Positions 1-8,371 of a stretch of DNA of 64,000 bases are shown one piece after another. Made by a program: the position numbers and the translations under genes. The DNA is taken from contig JAUIAD010000015.1 in assembly GCA_030425685.1 (NCBI GenBank), positions 22,865 through 86,864 on the forward strand. The letters run 5' to 3'. The stretch comes from Gammaproteobacteria bacterium. GTDB lineage: Bacteria > Pseudomonadota > Gammaproteobacteria > Coxiellales > Coxiellaceae. The notes beneath the pieces were generated by a model. That model had not been told where the DNA came from. It saw only the letters and a program-made list of their open reading frames with translations, and did not search any database. Each line of letters opens with the position of its first letter. The first letter of the stretch is position 1.

Positions 1-90
1 TGCGATAGGTTTTTTGCACAAAGAGGGATTGTCACGCATCTCTATCGCTGCATAGAAACAGTCCATATCAACATGAATAATCTTGCGCAA
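1..90 (-). CDS. dinB: DNA polymerase IV, N-terminal fragment
   Basis: Partial gene running off the left edge of the window. Read on the minus strand from a TTG codon at 88-90, the 30 codons give [12 protein letters not shown] followed by [12 protein letters not shown], the classic amino terminus of Y-family polymerase IV, with the first metal-binding aspartate in the VDMDCF motif. A stop codon at 94-96 just upstream in the same frame excludes a longer start, and an AAGGG Shine-Dalgarno sequence at about 100-104 sits correctly for the TTG. The enzyme performs error-prone translesion synthesis. It is divergent from the gene at 242. Only the first 30 residues are visible, so the state of the rest is unknown. 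Confidence 0.88.
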   Translation of the reverse strand, partial: MRKIIHVDMDCFYAAIEMRDNPSLCKKPIA

Positions 91-241
91 CGTCTAACCC
101 TTATATAAATAATAACTCATTTTACCCACCGAAGTATATCAGAGCTATTTTTCAGTAAAAACACCCCCCTTAATTAAGAATACTTTAATAAATTCGCGAT
201 ATCATGGAGAATAATATCGATTAGATAAAGGAGATCTAGTG

Positions 242-2572
242 ATGCGCAGTGGCAACCAAGTACAGCGGCATACATTCTGGACCGTGATACGAACAGGATT
301 ACTAGAGCTATTTACTCAAGGAAACGGCACCGTACTACAGGGAGAAACGTTTTACTGGTCTGGTGCTATAAAACTGATGAGAAGTAAGGTCATTAAGGAC
401 ATCCCTTCCATACCTTACAAAGAATTCTGTGAAGAAAAATCTTGCACTGACGGCTTAGCTCTTTTCTTGAAAGGTAAAGATCAAGTCACCGCCATTGATC
501 TACAAGATATCCTTAGCGATATACAAACCCTAGATAGAATAGAATCTAGCATTCAGAAAGCGATGACAGAAAATAATAGTGTCAAAGATATCTTAGATCA
601 ATACCAATTCTTCACACTAGGATTCAGCGAGAAAGTATTAGAACAACTAAAAGATCAAGAAGACACAACAGCTCTTAAAAAATATCTTGCCCCCATAAGA
701 CAGGCAGTTGAAAAAAAAATAAGAAACATCACAAAAGACGTCACCGATAAGCTAAATCAATATAGTTCACAGCAGAAAAAAGAACTGCTGCATCATTACA
801 TTAAAACACTTCCAGGGTATGACCAAAATAGTGACCGAATCGATACTGAGCTTCAGAATTACTCCATCGAGGAACTGAATAAACGCTTTACCCCAGGAGG
901 AATATCGCATGAAGACAAGCATGACTTTGTAGCTTTCTTGAAAACATGCCAGGAAATAAATCCCGACTTTATCACGCAAGAACTTAAAAAAATGAATGGC
1001 GGTGCCAAGGGGAAAGAACAAAGCAAAAAAATACCAGAGCAAAAAGAAGCAAGTAAAAAAGATAACATTGACGTTATCAAAGGACAGTTAACACGGGTAC
1101 TAAATGGTGCACCTTGTAAAATGAAGTCCCTCGAGCCTGTCATTGAAGAAGTCGATGAGTCCATTAACGCTTTTGCCCCAGTTAACGCACAAGCATCAAT
1201 AGCCCGGCAAGTACAAGTTTACTCGCAGACTGGAAATGAAGAAAGATACCAAGATATTGAAATCGAGAAACAAGACTTCTCACCCTATTTTATCCAATTC
1301 CGCCTGTGGCTTAAAAAAGTACTCCTTAGTTCTTTACCCTACTTAATGGACGAAAACGGCGTTAAACCTAAGTTATTGCAATTTCTACCCGATAATATCA
1401 AGAAAACCTATGAAGATGGTCAATGGAATGATAGAGCCTGCATCGTTGCCGCCCTTATCAGCTCATTTAACGCTATGTTTATCTCAGGTGTTGCATCCCA
1501 AAAATTGCTAAACGCAAATGACTTAGCGGACGTTGATATGTATCGCGATGAAATCCCCAATGCCGCCAATGTCTTTTGCACAAACTTATCTGACACTTAC
1601 TTTTCCTCATTAATAAAAACATTTGTCGCACTTTCCACTGCCAATCAAGGCTCATTTAAACTTGCCAAAGAAATTTTTTCTTTAAGCATTGAGGTAGAGG
1701 AGAAAATTGAGCAACTTTTTAGCCAAGGTAAGCTATCCTCTCAAGAACGTTTAGAGCTAAGAATGGCCACCATCAAACTGATGCACTATTTATTCAACGC
1801 CGATGGCATGGCATATGAGGCACAGGCACGACGTGAATACCGTCACTGCATTACTAAATTGTTAATTAAGCATCATGCAGACAAAGAATTAGGCCAACTG
1901 ATGGTAACGCTCTACTTAAGAGCCGGTGATGAAAGCAATTTCGTTGATATTAGCGAACGCCCCGATGCAAAAAAATCTTTCTATGATGCTTACTTTAAAT
2001 TACTACTGGCCACACGCGATAGCCAACGCGTGTCAGCGCAATCAAGCGCTTTGGGAGAAGCTGTTTTAGATGGCGTCAATGATGTGGCGCATTCAGATCA
2101 TCCAAACTACGCTGATTTAACCGACTTACTTAACCGATCCACTACATTAATGTATAACCCAAGTGATAACCAAACTAGATTTGCTTTAATACCACACATC
2201 AAAAGCGCCTCTCGATGGAATAAGGGTAAAGCATTAACCGCTGCACTGCTTTTTCTAGCAGGCGGTGGTTTAACCTTTTTCAGCATCTCGATTGCTGTAG
2301 CAACCTTTGGCGGCGGCTCTATCCTAACCGGAATGGGTATTAAAGGTAGCATGGCTCTTTTCCTTATGGCCGGAAAAACACTCGCAGAAGCGGCCACTGC
2401 TACTAGTGTCGTACTTGCTGTAGGCACAGCTGCAGGTACAAAAAAAGTGAGAGATAGCCAAGTACGCAGTCATACTTTATTTAAATCCATCGCTGCACTG
2501 CAAAAACATCAACCAACAGCTCAAGAAATTAAACATGAGGCTGTTGATATTGTTGCAAGCTTAGGAAAGTAA
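242..2572 (+). CDS. Large orphan protein with C-terminal hydrophobic hairpin, effector-like
   Basis: A 776-residue protein that I do not recognise. An in-frame GTG lies at 239, but the ATG at 242 sits 7 bases after AAGGAGA (228-234) and is the better start. The first 280 residues are rich in charged residues and likely helical, with a Lys/Glu/Gln-rich stretch near residues 255-280. The middle is again mostly helical. Two Gly/Ala-rich hydrophobic segments near residues 664-690 and 703-732 could form a membrane hairpin, followed by a short soluble tail. There is no signal peptide. This build (long helical body, late hydrophobic pair, no export signal) is common among Legionellales type IV effectors, but that is inference from shape only. 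Confidence 0.7.
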   Translation: MRSGNQVQRHTFWTVIRTGLLELFTQGNGTVLQGETFYWSGAIKLMRSKVIKDIPSIPYKEFCEEKSCTDGLALFLKGKDQVTAIDLQDILSDIQTLDRIESSIQKAMTENNSVKDILDQYQFFTLGFSEKVLEQLKDQEDTTALKKYLAPIRQAVEKKIRNITKDVTDKLNQYSSQQKKELLHHYIKTLPGYDQNSDRIDTELQNYSIEELNKRFTPGGISHEDKHDFVAFLKTCQEINPDFITQELKKMNGGAKGKEQSKKIPEQKEASKKDNIDVIKGQLTRVLNGAPCKMKSLEPVIEEVDESINAFAPVNAQASIARQVQVYSQTGNEERYQDIEIEKQDFSPYFIQFRLWLKKVLLSSLPYLMDENGVKPKLLQFLPDNIKKTYEDGQWNDRACIVAALISSFNAMFISGVASQKLLNANDLADVDMYRDEIPNAANVFCTNLSDTYFSSLIKTFVALSTANQGSFKLAKEIFSLSIEVEEKIEQLFSQGKLSSQERLELRMATIKLMHYLFNADGMAYEAQARREYRHCITKLLIKHHADKELGQLMVTLYLRAGDESNFVDISERPDAKKSFYDAYFKLLLATRDSQRVSAQSSALGEAVLDGVNDVAHSDHPNYADLTDLLNRSTTLMYNPSDNQTRFALIPHIKSASRWNKGKALTAALLFLAGGGLTFFSISIAVATFGGGSILTGMGIKGSMALFLMAGKTLAEAATATSVVLAVGTAAGTKKVRDSQVRSHTLFKSIAALQKHQPTAQEIKHEAVDIVASLGK

Positions 2573-2668
2573 AGCTTGCAGAGACGAAAACCACAACCCT
2601 TAAAGAAATATTAAATTTGTTTTGTGTTAATATTACTTTAATGATTTTTTATAAAGAGGGATACCACT

Positions 2669-3073
2669 ATGGCCACTATCTATTATCACAGAATGTTCCA
2701 AGCCTCCCCCTTAGAAACGCTTAATCAACAGATTCAAGCGACTCGCTTTACGTTGAAAGATTTAAAACAGAAAATGGCTCGCGCTAAAAATGCGATTTAT
2801 CGCAATCAAAATACTATTAATGAGTTAACCAAGCGCGAGTATAATAATGAAACCTTATCGCAGGAAGAGAAAGAAATCCTTTCCGCTAGCATTCAGGCCA
2901 ATACTGCTATCAACAATGCACTTGAACTGAATAAAATTCCACAAAAGCTTGATGAGAGCATTGATAAATTAAAACACTTGCTGGATGCTAAGGCTTCTCT
3001 TAAGTTTGACAAACTTTTGGCGGAAGAAGGTTTTGACAAAACAGCGTCGGCGATAGCATCTGCGGCAGCTTAA
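2669..3073 (+). CDS. Small coiled-coil protein of unknown function
   Basis: A 134-residue protein without a recognised family. AAGAGGG about 10 bases before the ATG is a good ribosome binding site. Residues 10 to 115 show heptad-like spacing of Leu and Ile with many Lys, Gln and Glu, consistent with an extended coiled coil of two long helices; the C-terminus ends in an Ala/Ser-rich stretch. There is no signal peptide or membrane segment. It lies 96 bases after the orphan gene at 242-2572 on the same strand and may be co-transcribed with it. The promoter-like A/T-rich gap between them also allows separate expression. Confidence 0.65.
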   Translation: MATIYYHRMFQASPLETLNQQIQATRFTLKDLKQKMARAKNAIYRNQNTINELTKREYNNETLSQEEKEILSASIQANTAINNALELNKIPQKLDESIDKLKHLLDAKASLKFDKLLAEEGFDKTASAIASAAA

Positions 3074-3098
3074 TATATGATTTCTAGTGGGTGTTGGT

Positions 3099-3140
3099 GG
3101 GCGCAGCATGATGCCTATGCCCGTTAGGGTGCGCCCCTAC
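3099..3140. repeat. Degenerate copy of the GGGCGCAGCATGC palindrome family
   Basis: The sequence begins GGGCGCAGCATG and ends GCGCCCCTAC like the intact copies elsewhere in the window, but its middle is altered (ATGCCTATGCCCGTTAGGG) so the perfect palindrome is lost. It lies between the convergent genes ending at 3073 and 3156. Confidence 0.6.
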
Positions 3141-3155
3141 GAGGAGTAGGATTTT

Positions 3156-4262
3156 TTATGAATTTGACACCGAGGCGTTTTCTCGCTCTTCAGGCAACCT
3201 GCTTTGCGGCCAGGCGTTAAGAATTGCATTAACCAAGGTTGCTAATGGAATAGCAAAGAACACTCCCCAAAAGCCCCAAATACCACCAAAAACCAACACC
3301 GATAAAATAATAACAATCGGGTGCAGATCCATGGTTTCTGAAAACAATAATGGAAATAATAAATTGGCATCCAAGGCAATAATCACGCTGTACGCAATAA
3401 TCACATAACCAAACTGTGCTGTAAATCCCCACTGCATCAGCGCGATAATCACCACCGGCACCGTTACAACAATAGCCCCCAAATAAGGCACAATAACGGA
3501 AATACCGACTAACGCACCAATCAGAAAAGCATACTGCATACCCAGTAAACCAAATGTAATCATTGAAGCCAGTGCAACAATAATCACTTCCACAACACGA
3601 CCTCGCACATAAGCTGCAATTTTATTGTTCACTTCCAACCATACCGTTTGAATCAAACCACGATTCGTTGGCAGATAACGAGAAAACCAATCCGCAATCG
3701 TTGAACCATCTTTTAAGAAGAAAAAAACCAACAATGGCACTAACACAAAATAAACTAGCGTTTCAATAATTCCTGGAATGCTAGATAACGAATACGTTAA
3801 CGCCGACTGCCCCAGTTTCACCGTTTGCTCTTTTAAGAAAACAGAGACATGCGTTAAGGGATCACCGGTAAATAGTTTTGGATAACGTTGCATCGTATGC
3901 GTTAATAAGGTCTGTAGTTTTGTAAATGACTTTGGTAACTCAGCCAACAAATTACTGGTTTGCTTCCACAACAACGGCAATAGCACGACAATAAACACCA
4001 CTAACAAACCAAGAAACAGCAGAAATACCACCCAAAAAGCCAACCAACGCGGAAAGCGCAAGCGCTGCAACCATTTGACCACTGAGTTTAAAAGGTAAGC
4101 AAGGACAATACTGACAATCACCGGCATTAAAATATTGCCGAAAAACTCCAACAGCAAAAAAGTAATTAATAAGAAAAAGAATAAGCCGAGGGCTTCAGGA
4201 TCAGAGAAGTTACGTCGAAACCAATTCGACACCACTTTAAACATAGAAGATTTTTTTGCCAT
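3156..4262 (-). CDS. AI-2E family transporter / PerM-type permease
   Basis: A 368-residue polytopic membrane protein of the AI-2E transporter family (PF01594). Two hydrophobic spans lie near residues 25-75, one more near 80-100, a soluble loop with an amphipathic stretch follows (about 105-150), and four to five spans fill 160-350, including the Gly/Pro-rich segment LVGISVIVPYLGAIVV typical of this family. Members export autoinducer-2 or act as ion-coupled permeases; the actual substrate cannot be read from the sequence. The gene ends 12 bases after the glycosyltransferase gene upstream (start at 5099), so the two are probably one transcript. Confidence 0.85.
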   Translation of the reverse strand: MAKKSSMFKVVSNWFRRNFSDPEALGLFFFLLITFLLLEFFGNILMPVIVSIVLAYLLNSVVKWLQRLRFPRWLAFWVVFLLFLGLLVVFIVVLLPLLWKQTSNLLAELPKSFTKLQTLLTHTMQRYPKLFTGDPLTHVSVFLKEQTVKLGQSALTYSLSSIPGIIETLVYFVLVPLLVFFFLKDGSTIADWFSRYLPTNRGLIQTVWLEVNNKIAAYVRGRVVEVIIVALASMITFGLLGMQYAFLIGALVGISVIVPYLGAIVVTVPVVIIALMQWGFTAQFGYVIIAYSVIIALDANLLFPLLFSETMDLHPIVIILSVLVFGGIWGFWGVFFAIPLATLVNAILNAWPQSRLPEERENASVSNS

Positions 4263-4274
4263 AAAATGATTATG

Positions 4275-5099
4275 TCATGCACCCTGCATGCTAGCAAGCA
4301 AGTTATCATAGTATGCAGCTTGATCATATTTTTCACGTTTTTTGGCTCCCTGCGTAAATAATGTTATTTTTTCTGCCATTGTCTCGAGCGCCAGCTGCCG
4401 TTGCCTTGACGTTAAATTACCCGTGCGCAACAACTTATAAATCGCATCAATACGAAAGCGATCCATACCCCAATATTGATAAGAAAGCTGATCGCCATGA
4501 CCAGCATACTTAATAATCAATGGTTCATCTAAATACAGCACAGGATATTTTTGCGCAACACGCAGCCAGTAATCATAATCCTCACAAGCTGGCAAAGATT
4601 CATCAAACAAACCAACGGTGTCAAAAAGAGAACGATGCAACAAGACCGTCGATGCGCCAATAAAACAACTTTGCAAACATTCCTCAAAAACAAAACCACC
4701 ATACTTTTGATGTTTTCGTTTAGGGTTAACACGTCGCCCATGGCGAAACCAAATCTCATTGGTATAACAAAAAAGACTGTCTGGATTATTCTTTAACGCT
4801 TTAACCTGCTGCTCGACTTTTTCAGGCAACCACTGATCATCCGAATCCAGAAAAGCAACCCACTCACCCGTTGCCGCCGCAATACCGCGATTTCGCGCCG
4901 CACTAACACCTCGATTTTCCTGGCTATAGATTTTTACAAAAGGAAACTGGTCTGCAATGATTTTAACCGTATCATCGGTCGAACCATCATCAACTACAAT
5001 GATTTCATTAACAGCATGCGTTTGATTAACTACCGATTCAATGGCTCGTGTTATCAAGCCAACACGATTAACCGTAGGAATAATAGCGGAAATTTTCAT
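4275..5099 (-). CDS. Family 2 glycosyltransferase
   Basis: A 274-residue GT-A fold glycosyltransferase. The N-terminus MKISAIIPTVNR, the nucleotide-binding VVDDGSTDDT (about residues 35-44), the SAARNRGI motif near 65 and the DSDD metal/nucleotide motif near 85 are all canonical for GT2. Such enzymes add a sugar from a nucleotide donor to lipopolysaccharide, capsule or other glycans at the cytoplasmic face. No other glycan genes are adjacent, so the acceptor is unknown. It is followed closely by the permease gene. Confidence 0.88.
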   Translation of the reverse strand: MKISAIIPTVNRVGLITRAIESVVNQTHAVNEIIVVDDGSTDDTVKIIADQFPFVKIYSQENRGVSAARNRGIAAATGEWVAFLDSDDQWLPEKVEQQVKALKNNPDSLFCYTNEIWFRHGRRVNPKRKHQKYGGFVFEECLQSCFIGASTVLLHRSLFDTVGLFDESLPACEDYDYWLRVAQKYPVLYLDEPLIIKYAGHGDQLSYQYWGMDRFRIDAIYKLLRTGNLTSRQRQLALETMAEKITLFTQGAKKREKYDQAAYYDNLLASMQGA

Positions 5100-5114
5100 G
5101 TTTCTCTCAATTTC

Positions 5115-5147
5115 ATGTAATTTGGAAGTTGAGCTTCCAAATTACAT
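5115..5147 (-). terminator. Strong hairpin after the riboflavin operon
   Basis: A 14-bp perfect stem (5115-5128 paired with 5134-5147) around a 5-base loop, directly after ribH on the minus strand. It has no proper U-tract on either strand, so it is either a weak or factor-assisted terminator or an RNA-stabilising hairpin separating ribH from the glycosyltransferase gene. Confidence 0.5.
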
Positions 5148-5161
5148 AGATTGATGAGGCA

Positions 5162-5596
5162 CTAGCAGCTAATAGACGCCATTTCCAGCGCCGTATCCGC
5201 AGCATCATAACCTTTATGACCATGCGCCCCACCTAAACGATCATAGGCTTGCTCCGCATTATCGGTGGTCAGCACACCAAAAATAATAGGCAGATCGCAT
5301 TGCAAAGCCACCTGCTGGCAACCTAAAGCAACTTGCTGGCAAACATAATCAAAATGCGCCGTTTCGCCACGAATCACCGCGCCTAAACAAATCACCGCAT
5401 CATATTCACCCGTTTGCGCAAAGCGTTGTGCGATTAAAGGGATTTCAACCGCCCCGGGAACCCATTGTATTTTAATTTGTTGTGACGTCACGCCTTTTTG
5501 CGCTAAGCGCTCCAGCGCACCCGCTAATAATTTTTCAGTCACTGGCTCATTAAAACGACTCACCACAACCGCTATTTTTATTTTTTCATTTGACAT
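5162..5596 (-). CDS. ribH: 6,7-dimethyl-8-ribityllumazine synthase
   Basis: Condenses 5-amino-6-ribitylaminouracil with 3,4-dihydroxy-2-butanone 4-phosphate to give the lumazine precursor of riboflavin. The 144-residue chain shows [10 protein letters not shown] near the start, the [10 protein letters not shown] segment, the [16 protein letters not shown] motif and the [11 protein letters not shown] phosphate site, all diagnostic. An upstream in-frame ATG at 5620 exists, but the ATG at 5596 has a GAGG ribosome binding site and gives the usual length. It is the last gene of ribE-ribBA-ribH, its ribosome binding site overlapping the end of ribBA. Confidence 0.95.
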   Translation of the reverse strand: MSNEKIKIAVVVSRFNEPVTEKLLAGALERLAQKGVTSQQIKIQWVPGAVEIPLIAQRFAQTGEYDAVICLGAVIRGETAHFDYVCQQVALGCQQVALQCDLPIIFGVLTTDNAEQAYDRLGGAHGHKGYDAADTALEMASISC

Positions 5597-5612
5597 AAAA
5601 ATTACAACCTCG

Positions 5613-6839
5613 TTAAACATCCGCCAAAGACAAGCGATGCCCCATCTTTTTCTGTTTTGTTTTTAAATAATCAATATTATGCTTTGTCGGCACGGTTTCC
5701 AACGGAACACGCTCAACCACATTAACATCACAAGATTCCATTGCCGTCACCTTGTCAGGATTATTCGTTAGTAAACGAATAGAATGAATACCTAACTGCT
5801 TAATTACAGCAGCCGCAAAGGTATAATCACGCTCATCGGCACCAAAGCCTAAAGCATGATTGGCTTCAACCGTATCCATCCCTTGATCCTGCAATGCATA
5901 GGCTTTAATTTTATTGGCTAACCCAATACCGCGCCCTTCTTGTCGCAAATACAATAAAACGCCGCCTTCTTTAGCCATCATATCCAAAGCATTTTCTAAC
6001 TGGCTGCCACAATCACAACGCAAGGAACCAAAAACATCACCGGTCAAACACTCTGAGTGCAAACGCAGCAAGCTAGGTGACTGTTTTGAAAACTTATCAG
6101 CAATTAAAACTACACACTCCATATTGTCGACTACATTACGGAAGGTTTTAATTTCAAAATCACCGTGTTGCTTGATCGGCAAACGAGAAGAAGACACTTC
6201 CTCAACACTATTTTCTTTCTGCAAACGATAATGAATAATATCCTGCACACTAATGATCTTTAAATCATATTGCTGCGAAAACTTCTGCAAATCATGCAAA
6301 CGTGCCATGGTGCCATCATCATTCATAATTTCACAAATAACTGCTGCCCCTTTTAAACCAGCCAATTTTGCTAAATCAACACTTCCTTCAGTATGTCCTT
6401 GACGATCAAGCACGCCATTATCACGGGCTTTTAAAGGAAATACATGCCCAGGTTTAATAATATCGCTCGGTCCACTTTGTGGATCAACGGCTGTTTTAAT
6501 TGTTAACGCGCGGTCATGCGCTGAAATACCCGTTGAAATACCCACTGCTGCTTCGATCGATACACCAAAAGCAGTTTGCCGCGGCGTTTGATTACGTTCT
6601 ACCATCATAGGAATATCTAAACGCTCAAAATCCGCTTTTGTCATCGACAAACAAATTAAGCCGCGCGCAAAACGAGTCATAAAATTAATGGCCTCAGCAG
6701 TAATATGCTCAGCAGCCATCACCAAATCACCCTCATTTTCACGATCTTCGTCATCAACTACAATGACCATTTTTCCATTACGAATATCTGCTAAAGCAGC
6801 ATCCACTTTACTGATTACACTATTGTCTTGCATTGACAT
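5613..6839 (-). CDS. ribBA: Bifunctional DHBP synthase / GTP cyclohydrolase II
   Basis: A 408-residue fusion supplying both precursors of riboflavin. The N-terminal half (about 10-205) is 3,4-dihydroxy-2-butanone 4-phosphate synthase, with [13 protein letters not shown] and the [12 protein letters not shown] motif. The C-terminal half (about 215-400) is GTP cyclohydrolase II, with the zinc ligands in [16 protein letters not shown], the [11 protein letters not shown] loop and LLTNNPDK. Key residues of both halves are present, so both activities are expected (unlike some fusions with a degenerate cyclohydrolase). Its start overlaps the ribE end by 20 bases, pointing to translational coupling. 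Confidence 0.95.
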   Translation of the reverse strand: MSMQDNSVISKVDAALADIRNGKMVIVVDDEDRENEGDLVMAAEHITAEAINFMTRFARGLICLSMTKADFERLDIPMMVERNQTPRQTAFGVSIEAAVGISTGISAHDRALTIKTAVDPQSGPSDIIKPGHVFPLKARDNGVLDRQGHTEGSVDLAKLAGLKGAAVICEIMNDDGTMARLHDLQKFSQQYDLKIISVQDIIHYRLQKENSVEEVSSSRLPIKQHGDFEIKTFRNVVDNMECVVLIADKFSKQSPSLLRLHSECLTGDVFGSLRCDCGSQLENALDMMAKEGGVLLYLRQEGRGIGLANKIKAYALQDQGMDTVEANHALGFGADERDYTFAAAVIKQLGIHSIRLLTNNPDKVTAMESCDVNVVERVPLETVPTKHNIDYLKTKQKKMGHRLSLADV

Positions 6840-7419
6840 TCTCCAACTGCACAGCCACTAATTTTGCCATCAAATCAAATTCAAGATTCACAAGAGATCC
6901 TACTGACAATGTTTTTAAATTGGTTCGTTCTAACGTATGCGGGATTAACATCAATACAAAGCCGTCATCGATTAATGCATTGATGGTTAAGCTGACGCCA
7001 TTAACGGTAATACTGCCTTTTTTGCTTAAATATTTTTGATACTGCGCTGACACGCCAACAATCTCAATGTCACAAAAATCATCTTGCTGATTTATTTTTT
7101 TAACATCGGCAACTTGATCAACATGACCAGCAACAAAATGCCCGCCCATACGATCCATCGGCCGCAACGCGCGTTCTAGATTAATATGTTGATGCTTTTT
7201 AAATTGCTTAGCCGTAGTGACGGCCAAAGTTTCCATTGATAATTCCACCGAAAAAGTGGCATTTTCAATTTTTGTGACCGTTAAACAAATCCCATCAACA
7301 GCAATACTTTCGCCAAGTTGTAAATCAACAAAGTCAGATTGAATAAGCAGAGCAATACCTGTGTCTAAAGGCACTATATCCAGGATAGTGCCACAATGAT
7401 CGACAATACCAGTAAACAT
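6820..7419 (-). CDS. ribE: Riboflavin synthase, alpha subunit
   Basis: Dismutates two 6,7-dimethyl-8-ribityllumazine molecules to riboflavin. The 199-residue protein starts MFTGIVDHCG and consists of two lumazine-binding repeats (about 1-90 and 95-195), each with the conserved internal motifs (VDGICLTV and VNGVSLTI; GESIAVDG and KGSITVNG). It is the first gene after the FMN riboswitch and leads the operon ribE-ribBA-ribH, so its expression should fall when FMN is high. Confidence 0.95.
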   Translation of the reverse strand: MFTGIVDHCGTILDIVPLDTGIALLIQSDFVDLQLGESIAVDGICLTVTKIENATFSVELSMETLAVTTAKQFKKHQHINLERALRPMDRMGGHFVAGHVDQVADVKKINQQDDFCDIEIVGVSAQYQKYLSKKGSITVNGVSLTINALIDDGFVLMLIPHTLERTNLKTLSVGSLVNLEFDLMAKLVAVQLENVNARQ

Positions 7420-7507
7420 ACGATATCCACACCAATTTGTAGTTTGCTATACAAAACTAATTGTTAAAACAATAAGGGGGATATAATAGAAAGGACTATA
7501 GATCCAC

Positions 7508-7643
7508 CTTCTCCCATCCGGACTATAACCGTCGGCTCTGGAATACACACCAGATCTGCTGACCCTCACTCAGGAGGCGCTCGCGGGCTGATTTGTCGTC
7601 GGACAAAATTACCGCCGGTGGGGAATTACACCCCGCCCTGAAG
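7508..7643 (-). promoter_or_regulatory. FMN riboswitch (RFN element)
   Basis: On the minus strand this stretch carries the conserved RFN landmarks in order: CTTCAGGGCGGGGTG, CCCCACCGGCGGT, the AGCCCGCGAGCG box, GGTCAGCAGATCTGGT, and GCCGACGGTTATAGTCCGGATG closing with GGGAGAAG. The 5' CTTC and 3' GAAG pair to close the P1 stem. It lies 88 bases upstream of ribE and 2-9 bases after the predicted transcription start. It should sense FMN and repress ribE-ribBA-ribH, by termination or by blocking translation; I see no clear anti-terminator pair. Confidence 0.96.
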
Positions 7644-7651
7644 ACAATAAA

Positions 7652-7680
7652 AAAATAACAAGACCACCGAACAATGTCAA
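7652..7680 (-). promoter_or_regulatory. Sigma-70 promoter of the riboflavin operon
   Basis: On the minus strand a perfect -35 box TTGACA (7675-7680) is followed after exactly 17 bases by TATTTT (7652-7657), a 4/6 match to the -10 box. The predicted start, near 7645, coincides with the 5' end of the FMN riboswitch, which supports both calls. Confidence 0.7.
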
Positions 7681-7710
7681 TTTTAACAAATTATACATGG
7701 CTCGGTTTGA

Positions 7711-7821
7711 GCGTAAATGGAAGGGACTTATTGGAGCGGCGCTAAAAAACAGGATGTTTTTTTGCAGCCCCCATGAATGGGTTAACGGCGGGTCGCGGAA
7801 ATAAGTCCCTTCCATTTACGC
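7711..7821. repeat. 111-bp inverted-repeat element, MITE-like
   Basis: A perfect 22-bp inverted repeat (7711-7732 and 7800-7821; arms begin GCGTAAATGGAAGG) bounds a 67-base interior containing a further partial self-complementary A/T-rich stretch (AAAAAACAGGATGTTTTTTT). No open reading frame is inside. It lies between the promoter of the riboflavin operon and the terminator of the lipoprotein gene. It could be a non-autonomous miniature transposable element or a structured intergenic repeat. Confidence 0.75.
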
Positions 7822-7905
7822 GTACCAAAGGCAGTTTATCTCCGACACATATGATCGACGAAGCACATAACTTTTCCAACCCATTGCCCAATAAGAAAAA
7901 ATGCT

Positions 7906-7950
7906 AAAAAAAAGCCCGAGGCCAGCTTCGTTAAAAGCCACACCTCGAGC
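7906..7950 (-). terminator. Rho-independent terminator of the small lipoprotein gene
   Basis: On the minus strand GCTCGAGG pairs with CCTCGGGC (one G-U pair), with a further internal GGCTT/AAGCT pairing, and is followed by eight U residues. It lies 28 bases after the lipoprotein stop codon and insulates the riboflavin operon from upstream transcription. Confidence 0.85.
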
Positions 7951-7977
7951 TAATACTGCGCAGTATAGAGTAAACTC

Positions 7978-8205
7978 TTAGCTACCGCTGCTATCTGTAC
8001 TGCTACTGCTTGGAGCGCTTGAATCTTGTTTAGCGCCACCGGCTGGAGCCATTTTGCTTTTATCTTGCATAGAAGAGCCATTTTTTGCTGGAGTGGCACT
8101 ACTGCTGCTTTGTCCTTGATCATCACCGCCACCACATGCAGTTAAACCTACTGTGAAAGCACCTATTAAACCAGCCAACATTAGCATTCGGCATACTTTT
8201 TTCAT
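7978..8205 (-). CDS. Small putative lipoprotein, Ser/Gly/Ala-rich
   Basis: A 75-residue protein with a clear lipoprotein signal: MKK, a hydrophobic core (about residues 6-20) and the lipobox LTAC with the acylated cysteine at residue 24 followed by GGGDD. The aspartates directly after the Gly run suggest possible retention in the inner membrane, though the +2 residue is Gly. The mature part is low-complexity (Ser, Ala, Gln, Gly, Asp) with no recognisable fold. It stands alone, with its own terminator downstream. AAAGGAG-like sequence precedes the ATG. Function unknown. Confidence 0.75.
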   Translation of the reverse strand: MKKVCRMLMLAGLIGAFTVGLTACGGGDDQGQSSSSATPAKNGSSMQDKSKMAPAGGAKQDSSAPSSSSTDSSGS

Positions 8206-8371
8206 TTTACTTTCTCCTTCTTAGTCCCTTAAATTTTAATTCTAGAGCATGAGAGCATAACAGTAAAGAAATAAACCAATTTTAAATCAATTAGTTACAT
8301 TTCAATCTCCTTACCAACACCCTAATGCTTTAGCATCCTAGGTTAAACCGCTTTGTTCATGACATTATAGT

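Noticed and set aside
7609..7815. A 68-codon minus-strand frame over the riboflavin leader
   Set aside because: It overlaps the FMN riboswitch, its promoter and the inverted-repeat element, all of which explain the sequence better.
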